A stretch of DNA of 64,000 nucleotides from Sapria himalayana. Lineage: Eukaryota > Streptophyta > Magnoliopsida > Malpighiales > Rafflesiaceae. Both the position numbers and the translations under genes were made by a program. This document shows positions 13,775 to 26,900 of this stretch, in pieces. How positions within the stretch are numbered: position 1 is the first letter of the stretch; every line of letters starts with the position of its first letter. Where the stretch lies: NCBI GenBank assembly GCA_029783825.1, contig JAREIK010010178.1, positions 26,524 through 90,523 on the forward strand, written 5' to 3'. The notes beneath the pieces were generated by a model. The model was not told where the DNA came from and did not search any database. It saw only the letters and a list, made by a program, of their open reading frames with translations.

Positions 13775-14306
13775 AACTATGTATTTATCTGTGTCTATCT
13801 AATATTCTATCTATCCTTCTATCTATCTATCTAATAACTATCAATCTATATATCTATCTAACTATCCATCTATCTATCAATCTATCTTTCTATTTCTCTA
13901 TCTCTCTATCTCTCTATCTATCTATCTATCTATTTATCTGTCTAGCTATTTTGTATCTATATGTCTATTTTTTGACTATCTATATATCTATCTATCTACC
14001 TATCGATTTATTTGTCTAACTATCTAGCTATCAATAAAATATTTTACTTATATCTCTATATATATATATATATATCTATCTCTCAATCTTTCTATCTTTC
14101 TTTCTACCAATCTATCTATCTATTTGTCTATATTTCTTTCTATCTAACTATCAATCTCTTTTTATTTCTTTCTATCTAACTATGTATTTATCTATGAGTC
14201 TATCTAATATTCTATCTATCCTTCTATCTATCTATCTAATAAGTTGTCAATCTATATGTCTATCTATAAATCCATCTATCTATCAATCTATCTTTCTATC
14301 TATCTC

Positions 14307-14345
<39 letters not shown>

Positions 14346-14470
14346 GTTTGCCTGTCTATCTATTTGTGTATCTATATGTCTATTTTTTGACTATCTATAT
14401 ATCTATCTATCTACCTATCAATTTATTTGTCTAACTATCTAGCTATCAATAAAATATTTTACTTATGTCT
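13775..14470 (+). repeat. Tandem duplication inside array I, period 403-415 bp
   Basis: A distinctive series of variants occurs twice. The copies start at AACTATGTATTTATCT (13775 and 14178), continue through CTAATATTCTATC and TATGTCTATTTTTTGACTATC, and end in CTATCAATAAAATATTTTAC (first copy near 14029, second near 14444). Shared non-TATC words in the same order show segmental duplication rather than chance in simple sequence. Confidence 0.8.
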
Positions 14471-14763
14471 CTATCTATATTTATATCTATCTCTCGATCT
14501 TTATATCAAACTTTCTACCTATCTATCTATCTATATTTCTTTCTATCTATCTATTTATCTATATATCTATATGTCGATATATCTATCAATCTATTTGTCT
14601 ATTAATCTTTATAATAATGATTCGATTTATTTATCTATCTAACTATCAATCTTTCTATCTATTTGTCTATCAATCTTTCTATTAATCTGTCTTCAATATG
14701 TCCATCAACCTTTTTATCAATATGTAAATAAATTAGCCTATCAATCTATCTATCAATCTGTCT

Positions 14764-14811
<48 letters not shown>

Positions 14812-17034
14812 ATCTTTCAATTATTCTATTTGTCTATCCTTTTATATATCTAACCTTCTATCTATCTATCTAATAATCTCTCGATCTATCTATATATCTA
14901 TCAATCAATCAATCAGTCTATCAATTATTTTATCTATCTTTATATCTATGACTTTTTTTCTATATATCTGTCTGTTAAAATCTATATCTCTCTATCATTT
15001 TATCTATGAATCTATCTATTAATCTATTTATTTTTTGTATATCAATGTTTCTATATGTTTGTCTATTTGTGTATTTGTATGTCTATATATCAATTTATTT
15101 ATATCTCTATCTATATGTCGATCTAAAAGGCTATATATTTGTGAAAATAACAATCTAATAATCTATGTATCTATTTATATAATAATCTTACAATCTATAT
15201 ATCTATCTATCTACCCACCTAACTATCTATCTATATATTTATCTATTTGTTTATCGATTTGTATACCAATCTATCTATCTATTTGTCTATATTTATGTCT
15301 ATCAATTTGTCAATCAATTTTTCTATCACTCTATGTATCAAACTTTTGATCAATCAGCCTATAAATATTTTTATCAATCTGTCTATCTATCTATTTATCT
15401 ATCTATCTAGCAATCTATATATATATATATATTTAATTATTTGTCCATCTATATATCCATCTAACTTTATACCTATCTATCTATCTATTTATTTATCTGT
15501 CTATCTATCTATATATCTATTTATTTATTTATCTATATTTGTATCTATCTATCTATATATCTATCTATCTATGTGTCTATCTTTTTATCAATCAATCAAT
15601 CTATCTATCTACATATCTATCTAAGTCTCTATCTATCTTAAGTACGTATCTATTAATTTGTATATTTATTTGTCTATCTATTTGTCAATCTATATATCTC
15701 TCTACCTATCTATCTGTTTATATATTTATCTATCTATTTATCTATCTATCTATCTGTATATCTATCTGTCTGTCTGTCTATCTGTTAGTTTATCTTTCTG
15801 TCTATCTATTTATCTTTCTATCTATCTATCTTTCTATCTATCTATGTGTCTATCTATCTGTCTATCCATTTTTTTATCGAAATGTTTGTCTATCTATCTG
15901 TCTATCTATTTTTTTATCGATATGTTTGTCTATCTATCTATAGTTTTATCTATTAATCTGTCTATCTATCTATCTATCTTCTTTCTTTCTATCTGTCTTT
16001 CTATCTATCTTTATGTCTATCTATTTTTCTATCTATCTGTCTATCTATCTGTCTATCTATCTGTCTATCTATCTATTTGTCTATCTATAAGTCTATTTTT
16101 TGGTTATCCTTATGTTTATCTATCTATGTATCTATCTATTAGTCTATTTCTCTTTCTATCTATCTTTCAATAAATCTATCTGTTTATCTATTTTCTATCA
16201 ATCTATTAATCAATCAATCAAACTATCTATCTATCTATTTATCTTTGTATCTATCTATTTGTCTATCTATCTATCTTTTGATCTATCTATATATCAATTT
16301 ATATAGTAATTTGTTGATCAATCTTTCTATCTATCTGACTATCAATCAATCAATCTATATGTATATTAATCTATCTATTAATATATCTATCAATCTCTGT
16401 ATCAAAATTTATAGCATTCAATCAATCAATCAGTCTATCTATTAGTTTTTCTATCTCTCTATCTCTCTACACATGTATTTTTCTTTATATCTATCTAGTA
16501 ATCTATCTATCTAACTATCTATCTATCTATCTAATAATCTATCGATCTATTTGTCTATCTATCAATCAATATATTTGTTTATCAATTATTCTATCTATCT
16601 TAATATCAATCTATCTATCAATATGTTTATCAATCTAAATACCTATCTATTTATCATTCTTTCTATCAATCCATCTATGTATCTTTCTATATATGAATCT
16701 ATCTATAATTATGCGATTTATTTTTCTATCTATCTTTTTATTTGTCTATCTATGTGTTTACTTTTTGTCTATCTATTTATCTATCTATCTTTTTGTCGAT
16801 CTATCATTTTAGCTATTTGTCAATCTATCTATCTAATAATCTATATATCTTAATATCTAATAATCTGACAATGTATTTTTCTATATATCTATCTATCTGT
16901 CAATCAATCTTTCTTTCTATTTATCTATTTGTATATCTATTTGTTTATCAATCTGTCAATCTGTATGTATATCTTTTTAATTGTTAATTTGTCAATTTAT
17001 TTGACTATAAATATGTTTATCAATCTATCTATCA

Positions 17035-17124
17035 AACTTTCTTTCAATATGTTTATCAATCTTTCTATCAATCTATACATCTATTTGTCTAACTATTTAT
17101 CTATTTTTCTATACATCTATCTAT

Positions 17125-17155
<31 letters not shown>

Positions 17156-17753
17156 ATTTATCTATCTATTTCTCTATCTATCATCTATCTATTTATATAT
17201 GTGTCTATATATTTGTCTATCCATCTATATATCTATTTGTAAGTCTATCTATCTATCTATATTTCAATTTATCTATGTATCTTTTTATGTATCTATCTAT
17301 TTAATTGTCTATTTATTTATCTATCAATTTTTCTATCTATTTATCTATTATATCCCTATCTACTTGTATGTCTATCTATCTATCTACCTATCTATCAAAC
17401 TTTCTTTCAATATGTTTATCAATCTTTCTATCAATCTATATATCTATTTGTCTATCGATTTATCTATTTTTCTATACATCTATCTATCTACATATATATA
17501 TATATATATCTATTTATCTATCTATTTCTCTATCTATCATCTATCTATTTATATATGTGTCTATATATTTGTCTATCCATCTATATATCTATTTGTAAGT
17601 CTATCTATCTATCTATATTTCAATTTATCTATGTATCTTTTTATGTATCTATCTATTTAATTGTCTATTTATCTATCTATTTTTCTATGTATTTATCTAT
17701 TATATGCCTATCTACTTGTATGTCTATCTATCTATCTACCTATCTATATATCT
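17035..17753 (+). repeat. Tandem duplication inside array I, period 363 bp
   Basis: Two adjacent copies, 17035-17397 and 17398-about 17753, share a long ordered run of variants: AACTTTCTTTCAATATG, a TA tract, TATGTGTCTATATATTTG, GTAAGTCTATC and CCTATCTACTTGTATGTC. They differ by a few substitutions and by the length of the TA tract (longer in copy 1). Confidence 0.9.
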
Positions 17754-19379
17754 ATCTCTCTATCTTTCTATATATCTATATGTCTATTTATTTATGTATC
17801 TATATGTCTATATGTCTATCTATCTATCTATCAATGTATGTGTTGATCTTACTATCTATCCATCTATATATCTCTCTGTCTATCTATATATCTGTATATC
17901 TAACTGTTTGTCTATTTGTTTATATATTTATCTATCTATCTATCTATCTTTGTATATGTCTATCTCTCTATCTATATAAATCTATCTATCTATCTGTGTA
18001 TCTATCTGTCTATTTATTTATTTGTCTATCTATCTGTTTATCTCTCTATATGTCTATCTATCTGTCTATATATCTATCTAATAATTTGTTTATCAATATG
18101 TCTAACTATTTGCCTACCTATCTTCTATCTATTTATCTATCTATCTATCTATACGTCTTTCTATTATTTAATCTATCTGCCTATCTATCTGCAATAAATC
18201 TGTCTAACTATATGTCTATTTATCTATCTGTATATATATATATATGTCTATCTATTTGTCAATCTATCAATCTTTCTATATGTCTATTTAGCTGTCTATC
18301 TATCTATTTATCTTTCTTTCTATGTATCTACCTATTTATCTAACAATCTATCTATATATCTATATATCTACTTGTCTAATAATCTATCTATCTATATGTC
18401 TATATATATGTCAAACTATCTATATATCTATTTATCTATCTATAAATATTTTTATAAATCTATCTATCAATCTCTCTATCAATATGTCTATCAATCTTTC
18501 AATAAATATAAGTATAAATTTATCTATCAATTTGTTTATAAATATATCTATTAATCTATATATCTTTCTATCTATAAATCTATCTATCTAGCTAGCTCTC
18601 TATCTGTCTATCTATCTATTATATATCTATCTATCTATCAGTCGATCTATATGTCTGTCAATCTTTTTATAAATATCTTTATCTATCTATCTATCTGCAT
18701 ATCAAATCATCTATTTTCTATCTATCTGTCTTTGTATCAATCAATCAATCTATCTATTTGTTTATTTGTTTATGTGTCCATATTTCTATCTGTCTATCTA
18801 TCTATTTGTTTATTATTCTATCTGTCTATCTATCCATCTTTCTTTTTATTTATCTATCTGTCTATCTTTTTGTCTATCTATCTGTCTATCTATCTATCTA
18901 TCTATCTATATATCTCTCTATTAATCTGCAAATCTATTTGAGTATTAATCTATCTTTCCATCTTTTTATCAATCTATCTATCATTCTCTTTATATATCTA
19001 CCTTTAAATCTATCTATCTATCTATTTATATATCTATCTGTCTGTCTGTCTGTCTATCTATTTATTTATCTATCTATCTATCTATTAATCTATTTATCAA
19101 TCTGTATATCAATCTATCTATCAAATTGTCTTCATTTTGTCTATCTATCTTTCTGACTATCTGTCTATCTATCTATTTGTTTCTATATCTGTCTATCTAG
19201 CTATTTATCTGTCTATTTGTCTATATGTCTATTTGTCTCTCTATCTACCTGCCTACCTAAATGATTGCATACATAACTGCCAGCCTGTCTATCCATCTAT
19301 TTATTTATTTGGCTGTCTATCTATTTATCTTTCTATCTGTTTATCTATCAATCTATATAATTTTCTATTTTTCTATCTA

Positions 19380-19426
<47 letters not shown>

Positions 19427-20676
19427 ATCTATCTATCTATTTGCTTATTTGTCTATCTATCTATCTATCTATATATCTACTTGTCTATCTATGTGTCTAT
19501 TTTTTTTATCAATTTGTCTATCAATCAATCTATCATTCTGTCTATCTAACTATCATTCTATCTATCTATCTATCTATTTATCTATTTATCTATCTATCTA
19601 AGTATCTATCTAACTATTTATCTATCTATTTGTCAATCTATCTATATATCTTTCTATCTATCTATTTATCTAACAATCTACCTATCTATCTGTCTATCTA
19701 TTTTTCTATCTATCTATCTATCTATCTATCTATATGTATATCTATCTATATGTATATCTATCCATCTATCAATCTATATAATAATCTATCTATTTGTCTA
19801 TAAATGAATCAATCTATCTGTATATCAATCAATTTATTTATCTTATATAAATATCTCTATCAATATGTCTACCAATTAGTCAACTATCTATCATTCTTTC
19901 TATCAATCCATCTATGTATCTGTCTATATATCTATCTATGAATCTATTTTATCAATATGTCTTTTTATTTTTCTAAATATTTATCTTTCTATCCATTTAT
20001 CTAATTATCTATCAATATGTCTATCACTCTATTTATCTATCTATCTATATGTTTATATATCTATCTATTTGTTAATCTTTTGATATAATAATCTATCTAT
20101 CTATCTAATTATCTGACTATCTATCTATTTATCTATCTCTCAATATATCTATTTATTTATCTATCTCTCAATATATCTATCTATCTATATATCTACATAT
20201 TTGTCTATCTAATTGTCTATCTATAAGTCTTTTTTTGGCTATCTATATGGAAATCTCTTTATCTATCTCACTATCTATTAGTCTATGTCTCTGTCTATCT
20301 ATCAATCTATATATTTATTTGTCTATCTATCTATCTTTATGTCTATCTGACTATCTATCTATCTATCTATTTATCTTTATATCTATATGTCTATCTAACT
20401 GTCTATATATTTGTATATTTATCTATATAATAATTTAATCATCTATCTGTTTATCTGTCTATCTATCTATCTAATAATCTATCTATTTGGTTATATATTT
20501 GTCTATCTATCTATTTATTTATCTTTCTATCTATTTATTTAATAATCTATTTATCTATATATTTACCTACCTATCTATCTACCTACCTACCTACCTACCT
20601 ATCAATCTATATGTCTATCTATTTGTTTATTTATCTACTATCTTTCTATCAATCAATCAATTTGTCTATCAATTTG

Positions 20677-21500
20677 TCACAACAAGAAAATCATAGTTTA
20701 GCAATGGAATTTTTTGTTACAAGTCCATTGCAAACCCATACAAATTCATTGCAAATATCTATTAGCAATGATTTTGCAACACAAATTTTCTATTTCAAAC
20801 AACCTTGTTGCAATTTTGCACACTTTGGTATTCAGTTGCAAAAGACTAATGGATTTGCAACACAATAATTCTGTTGTTATATTGCAACGCATTTCACATC
20901 TGTTACTACTTCAGTTGCGAAATCCCAAAAATTAAGACAATGGATAAGCTAAATTTGTTTCCATTTCGTTGCTAATTTGCAATAGATCATCAACCATTTC
21001 ATTAATAACCATTAAAATTTTTGTTAGTCATTCCATTCCAACTTTGCAATAGAGTTTCAACCACTATGAGTCGTTCCAAATTATATTGTGTTAATTCTAT
21101 TGCAATTCTATTGAAAATTTGCAATAGATCAGCAACCATTTCATTACCAACCATTACAATGTCTATTTCAATTTCATTGCAGCTTTACAACATATTTGCA
21201 ACCATTATGAGTCCTTGCAAAATATTTTGTTGTAATTTTATTATAATTTCATTACAATTTTGTAACAGCTTTGAAACTAATATATTCTTTCTAAAACATA
21301 CTTAGTTGCAATAGAATATCTATTGCAAAATCCATCGCATGATCTATTGCAATTATTTTTTCCAATTTTCATTTATTTTTGTTAAATTTGTTAATTTCCA
21401 ATATTTCCTATATTATTCAAATTTATTGTACTAGATTCAAAATTTTATGTACCAAAATATAAATTGCAACACACATTTTTAGATAACTAATAGTTAATAG
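20677..21500 (-). repeat. Subterminal repeat region of CACTA element 2
   Basis: A dense run of TTGCAA/ATTGCAAC and complementary TTGCAAT-type words, spaced every 20-40 bp, from the CACAACAAG terminus to about 21480. Arrays of short subterminal motifs of this kind are the TNPA binding sites in characterised CACTA elements; the binding role here is inferred. The small open frames in this stretch have no recognisable domain. Confidence 0.65.
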
Positions 21501-21589
21501 TTTCATATACAATATTCAACCACAATTTTAGTTTATAGTTCCTTTGTGCAATAGTTTAATAATAAAAATGTCTAACAATTAGTTGGATT

Positions 21590-23370
21590 TTTCAGTAGTA
21601 GGTACATCTATCTATGGAGCAATGGCTGGTGGAATAGGCAGACCCCTAATAAGCTCTAAAATCTATGCATGAAAAGCTGTAGTGAGACTGTGCACGGACT
21701 GTAAATGCTCCATCTGCTACTGCATCATTTGCTCATGCACCACACTCATCTCCTTTTCTAAAGCCTGGATTCAACTATCTTTTTTTGCTAGTGTCTGAGA
21801 TTCATGAACTAGTTGACTAGTTGAAAGCTTATTGATAGAACTAAATGATACTTGATAATGTAGGCATATATATCCCATCGATCCAAGGCCATATACTCGT
21901 TTCTTCTTGAATCCCCCAACTTCATCTAGATAGATTTGTTTTGCATCAACTGATTGAGATGAAGATACATCCTCTTATACAGCCAGGGTCTCAGCCTCAT
22001 ACCTTGAAACAACACGATCTTGAAATATATAAACATTAGTAATACATTTTTCTTTAAAAAAATTACAAACAAATTGTCTAAAAAGATTGCAATTACATAG
22101 TTCTCCTAAGACTTCGGATCTACAAATTAATTATCTACCTTCTTCCTATGATTTTGTTCTAGGAGCTCATGTGGAAGAGGTGGACGCTTTAACTTGGCCG
22201 CCAAAAATTGTAAAAGTATAATATAATAAAACAATTTTTTATAAAACATTAAATAAAATCAAATAATTATTAATATATGTGTCAAGCGTTTAGCATGCTC
22301 CCTATAAGTTAGGGAACCACTGGTATGTCACAAAGGTACTTTGCCATCACCTCCAATCTCACTCACCCTATTCATAAACCTTGGGTAGACTTTTTTTGAA
22401 ATTCTAGTGTCTGCCAATAACATTGCCAAGCTTCCCAAATACTCTCTGAGATTAAACTCAGTCGTTTGCTATGATCTTTCCATTGACTAACATCATTGCT
22501 ATAATGTCGTGAAGCCCTTTTATGCCATGTAACCTTAACTAGAGCATCTAATGAAGTATCCCACTGATAATGTTTCAGCAATTGATATAATGCCAAAAAT
22601 GAAAATCTATGAAAGAAAAAAAAACCTTATTGTATATGATATGTAAAACTTTTTAATGTTGTCATTTTTCTTGATTTTATTCACATTTTAATTCCACCTT
22701 ATCCACACTATAAAAAAACATTTAAAAAAAATTCAAGACCAATGTAAAAAAACATTTGTTATTGATCAATATATAGAAAAATAAAATAACATATATCGTA
22801 TACCTAATTCATACTTGATACTCTTGCCAGTATAAATATTTGATATAATGAGGCATCATCTTCCAATTATAACCTATCATATGCAAATGATCCTTGAAGA
22901 TATTAGTGATAATTCTAAATATATTCTCTGTGATGTGTATCCTTCAAGTAAACATACAAAGTTTATAAATGCAGTCATATAACTTAATTTGGTCAACATA
23001 AAAAATTCAAGTGAAATAGTTTAAAAAGGAAAACATACTCTGTATCAGTAAGTGTAATGAAAGGACGAGAGATAGAACTAATGAGTAGTGGTAATATTGA
23101 ACTCTATAGTGATGCTACTTGAGGTGTTGAATCTTCTACAGGTGGTGGTGTAGATAATGATGAATGATCACCTAGTGTCTGCATGGTGGGCATAGTAGTA
23201 TTATGGATGATGGCACCTTATGCAGATGTATGTGTGGTAGGTGAACCCTCTAATGATTTAAAATCTACTTGGACACTAGGAAAGGAAACCACATTCTTAC
23301 CACGTCCTCTAGCCCTTATCCCAAATCCTCGTCTTACTCCTCAACCCACATCTGCATGTGCATAAGAACA
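21590..23370 (-). pseudogene. TNPA-like Transposase_24 protein, decayed
   Basis: Read on the minus strand, the N-terminal part near 23350-23290 is Gly/Arg-rich (RGFGIRARGRGKN). A Transposase_24 segment lies at about 22596-22260, with SIWEAWQCYWQTLEFQKKS followed, across stops, by HTSGSLTYREHAKRLT, which matches the conserved H-T-G-G-S...EH signature. The C-terminal part (about 21960-21600) has a coiled-coil-like stretch (ALEKEMSVVHEQMMQ). Stop codons between and within blocks show decay. Confidence 0.75.
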
Positions 23371-23429
23371 AAATACAATATATATTAATTGGTAATTAAA
23401 TGGTAATACAATAATCAACTTACCAACCT

Positions 23430-26400
23430 AATTTTCATCATTGTTTAAATCATTCCATTCTTCTTCTTCTTCATCTTTAGCATATTCTTCTTATTCATCA
23501 TCTTCATGAGAAAGTGTTTCAGTTACATCAATATCTAACATTTCACCTATCGGATCATTAAGTGTAGATAATACACTCGTTGTACTTGCTTTGCTAAAAT
23601 AAATGGTTCATCTTGTGCATTCTTCTTGTATGATTTACATCCACTAATTTGTATTGCTTGTGGATCCTCATCCCGACATTTGGTGTAATATCAAACCACT
23701 CACACTTAAATAAAATAGTCTTCTTAATGGGTCATCCTGGGTACTCTAATAGTCTAATTCCATGACTTCTTGCAATTGACCATAGTAGTCAGTTTCATCT
23801 AATGTGTAATTAGTACCTTTAACTCACACACCACTATTTTTTGAAAATCTAGAAGTTCCCCTTTGAAGTGTGTGAAAACAAAAACCATTCACATTATATC
23901 CATTATAACAATGAACTATTTGAAGTGGTCCATCTTCTAGCGCTTTAAGATATATGTTTTTAACGTCTGTCACATGCCTGCAAATAAGAGTGTGTTAAAA
24001 GACATTTTACCATAAACTAACTTAAATAATAAATAACTTACGTAAGTCTTGAACCATGCTAGGAAAAAATCATCGAGTCTAGCATCAAAATTGCATCATT
24101 AATGTATGGCTCATTTTGCCGTAACTTAGTAATGAATATTCTGTTAATAGAACACTCATTAGTTGAATTAAAATATTATAATATCAGTGCAATAGTTGAG
24201 TTAAGATGCATACTCAATATAAGGTTTAACTTTAATGCAGTTCAGCAAGATATAGTGATGTGTGATATTGTATGTCTTCCAAAAGGTTGATTGAGATAGG
24301 TGAATATTGACAAGTTCCCATCGAAATCATTTCCTTCTCCAGTATGGGACTCAACATTACGAGGTATCTTTCGATGTCTTGTATGGATTGTTGGATTGAA
24401 ATAATGCTTACAAAAAGCTCAAGCTTCTTCAACTAAATATGCATTGCATATTGGTCCTTCCACTTTGGCCTTATTCATTGCATTTTGTTTAAACTTTCAC
24501 AAATACCTAGCAATCCAATCAATAAGTTTATAAATACCAATATCATATAATGATTCGATGATAGTAAATGTATTTGTATAACATAAATTTTCATACCTTT
24601 CAAATGTATATATTTATCAGTATTGGACTGGTCCTGCTACCCTTGCTTCATATGCCAAGTGTGTTGGCAAATGCTCCATTGAATCAAAAAAACTAGGAGT
24701 GAATATCTGCTCTAGTTTGCAAATAATAATTGGTATTTCTTACTTTAATCTCATCATAGCTTCTATTTTAAGCAAAGTTGATGTAAGCTTCTTAAAGAAC
24801 AAGGTAAGTTCTGTTAATGCTTGCCTCATGGCTGATGGAAGTATTTCTCAAAATGCAATTGGTATCAACCTTTGCATAAAGACATGACAATCATGACTTT
24901 TTAATCCAAAATGTTTATGTTTCCTCGTGTCTACACACCTGGCTATATTTGAAGCACATCCATCTGGAAATCTGATATTCTAAACCCAAAAACACAATTC
25001 ATTTCGACTATTTTTGTCTAATGTATAGCAAGCTTTTGGAAACTTGTCATCAACAGCATGCAATCCTGGTCGACGACTTATTATCATTAAGTATAATCTA
25101 GACTTTGAATTGTCTTTTGTTTTGTCCTCAACATTCATGACTATGTTAAAGATATATTCAAACATATTTTTCTCTATATGCATCACATCTAAATTATGTC
25201 TTATAAGATTTGTGCTCCAATATGGCAAATCCCAAAAAATTAACTTTTTTTTCCTTCCAGTTAATTTACTAACAGAAACATTAGCATCATTTGCCCCAAT
25301 CTCAGTAACTTTTTTAAAGTCTAATGCATCAATTTCTCTTAGCAACTCAACACTAGAGCGAATTTTTGGAGGTGGATCTGTTGCCGTTCAATTCCTTCTA
25401 AAAGCATATTTATTTCTTCTAAATGAATGATCTAGTGGAAGGAACTTACAATGATTATCAAACTATGTTTGTTTCCTTCTATTCTGTAGGGTAAAAGTAT
25501 ATGATTCATCCATGATGCTAGTCTACCAGATGTACTCCAATCGGACAACATTGAGTATGGTGGAAAGTCACTGATTGTCCATAAGAGGGCTTCCCGTAGC
25601 ATAAAATTTTGCTTTCAAGATATGTTATAATTTTCAACTCCAATTTTCCCACAATGCTTGTAACATAGAGATCAGAGGTTGTAAATACACATATGACTTG
25701 TCCTTCAGATTTCTAGGGCCTGTGATAATTACAGTTAGAATCATGTATTGTTCCTTCATACATATTTCTGAGGACAAATTATATTGAATGAGAATAACAA
25801 TCCATGAAGAATACTGACTCATAGATTGCCTGAATGGTTGAAATCCATCAGTTCATGGGCCTAATTTGACATTACAGCTTTCAGTTGCAAATGAGGGATG
25901 CATAGCATTAAAATGTTTCCATGAGAGAGAATCAGAACAATGACACATTACACCATCTTCTACAAAATAATCATTATGCCAATTCATACTTTTACTAGTG
26001 GCTTCTAAAGCATATAACTATTGAAATCTTGTTGTTACTGGAAAGTAATATATTTTCTTATATGTCACACGCTTTTGTCTATTAATACTTTGTGGTCGAT
26101 AGCGAGCATGGTCACAAAATTTGCATTGAGTTAATTGAGTCATCACTACAATAAATCATACAACTATTCTGGAAAGTATGCATTTTATAGACTGGAAATC
26201 CAATTCCATTGATAAGCTTCTCGGTCTCATAAAAACTATCGGTCATTACATTATCATCTGGCAACAACTCCTTAATAAACTAACACAAAGTATCATAGCA
26301 CAATTCAGACAAATGATGCTTTGACTTGATGTAAAGCATTCAAGCAATGGCTGATAACTATGAGTGTGTTTGACAATTAGGCCATAATTCTTGGTTTGCA

Positions 26401-26851
26401 GCATTAAGCATGTCATAAAAATTTTGTGCAGTTAGGTTTGGAGATTCCTCAACAATATTAGCATTATATTGTGGACCAATTGCATCATAAATCATCTGAA
26501 CAAATGTTGTCGATGATTCAACATTATATGTTATTGCGTGATTGTTAGTGGCATTCACATTATATAATGCCTCCTCCCCAAGTATAGATGATTTGGTCTC
26601 ACCATGCAAGTACCACTTACGATAATTAGAGACAAAATCATATTTATAAAGATGGAACCCTGCTTCGTTAACCTCAACAAAATTCTTATCATGACACTTT
26701 TTTCATTACATGGACATCTAATGTGATTACCGTCACTGCCTTCTAGTCGACTAAGTGCAAATTGAACAAATTCTTCAACTCCCGATATAAATGATTGGTT
26801 AGGCAATCCATTTGTTAGCCTTAAATACATCTATTCTCTATTTGAACTCAT
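23430..26851 (-). pseudogene. CACTA TNPD-type transposase, decayed
   Basis: Begins at the minus-strand ATG at 26851 (MSSNRE, then a stop, then MYLRLTNGLPNQSFISGVEE), aligned with the start of element 1's transposase. Transpos_assoc covers about 26830-26590 (HIRCPCNEK, frame broken after it). Transposase_21 remnants run through 26300-25000 and include the clear segment FWDLPYWSTNLIRHNLDVMH in the open block 25345-24980. DUF4218 follows near 24950-24600 (FDSMEHLPTHLAYEARV) and DUF4216 near 23880-23640. The C-terminus (about 23530-23440) is Glu/Asp-rich. Many stops are present. Confidence 0.85.
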
Positions 26852-26900
26852 TTTACATGCCCAGATATGTAAGATAAATTACTCAGTTGATTGATATACA

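Larger units (their letters stand above)
10691..20676 (+). repeat. Degenerate (TATC)n tetranucleotide array I
   Basis: About 10 kb of imperfect TATC repeats on the plus strand, with frequent TGTC, TTTC, TATT and CAATC variants and interspersed (TA)n tracts (for example 11101-11137, 11542-11579, 12812-12840, 14766-14809, 17130-17153, 19389-19425). Longer duplications occur at 13775-14470 and 17035-17753. The long plus-strand open frames (Tyr/Leu/Ser/Ile strings) follow from the repeat: TATC reads through in all three frames, while the complement GATA has a TAG stop in every frame. No gene is supported. The array starts at the end of unit C and stops abruptly at 20676. Confidence 0.95.
20677..26900 (-). 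mobile_element. CACTA (En/Spm) element 2, decayed, minus strand
   Basis: The left boundary is sharp: array I stops and CACAACAAGAAAA begins at 20677, a one-base variant of the usual CACTACAAGAAAA-type terminus. Minus-strand coding order is transposase (26851 to about 23430), then TNPA-like (about 23370 to 21590), so the sequence at 20677 is the 3' end of the element. No matching terminus was found between 26900 and 32345. The 5' end is therefore lost, too diverged to see, or displaced by the neighbouring hAT insertion. Confidence 0.75.

Noticed and set aside
10691..20676. A CRISPR array
   Set aside because: The sequence is a contiguous degenerate simple repeat, not regular repeats separated by unique spacers, and the setting is a plant genome.
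10585..20700. Many long plus-strand open frames rich in Tyr, Leu, Ser and Ile in array I, and the same in arrays II and III
   Set aside because: They are produced by the TATC repeat, which has no stop in any forward frame. The reverse GATA repeat has TAG in every frame, which explains the absence of minus-strand frames. No domain, start context or conserved composition is present.
23183..23365. A plus-strand frame inside CACTA element 2
   Set aside because: It is antisense to the Gly/Arg-rich start of the TNPA-like pseudogene and has no domain.
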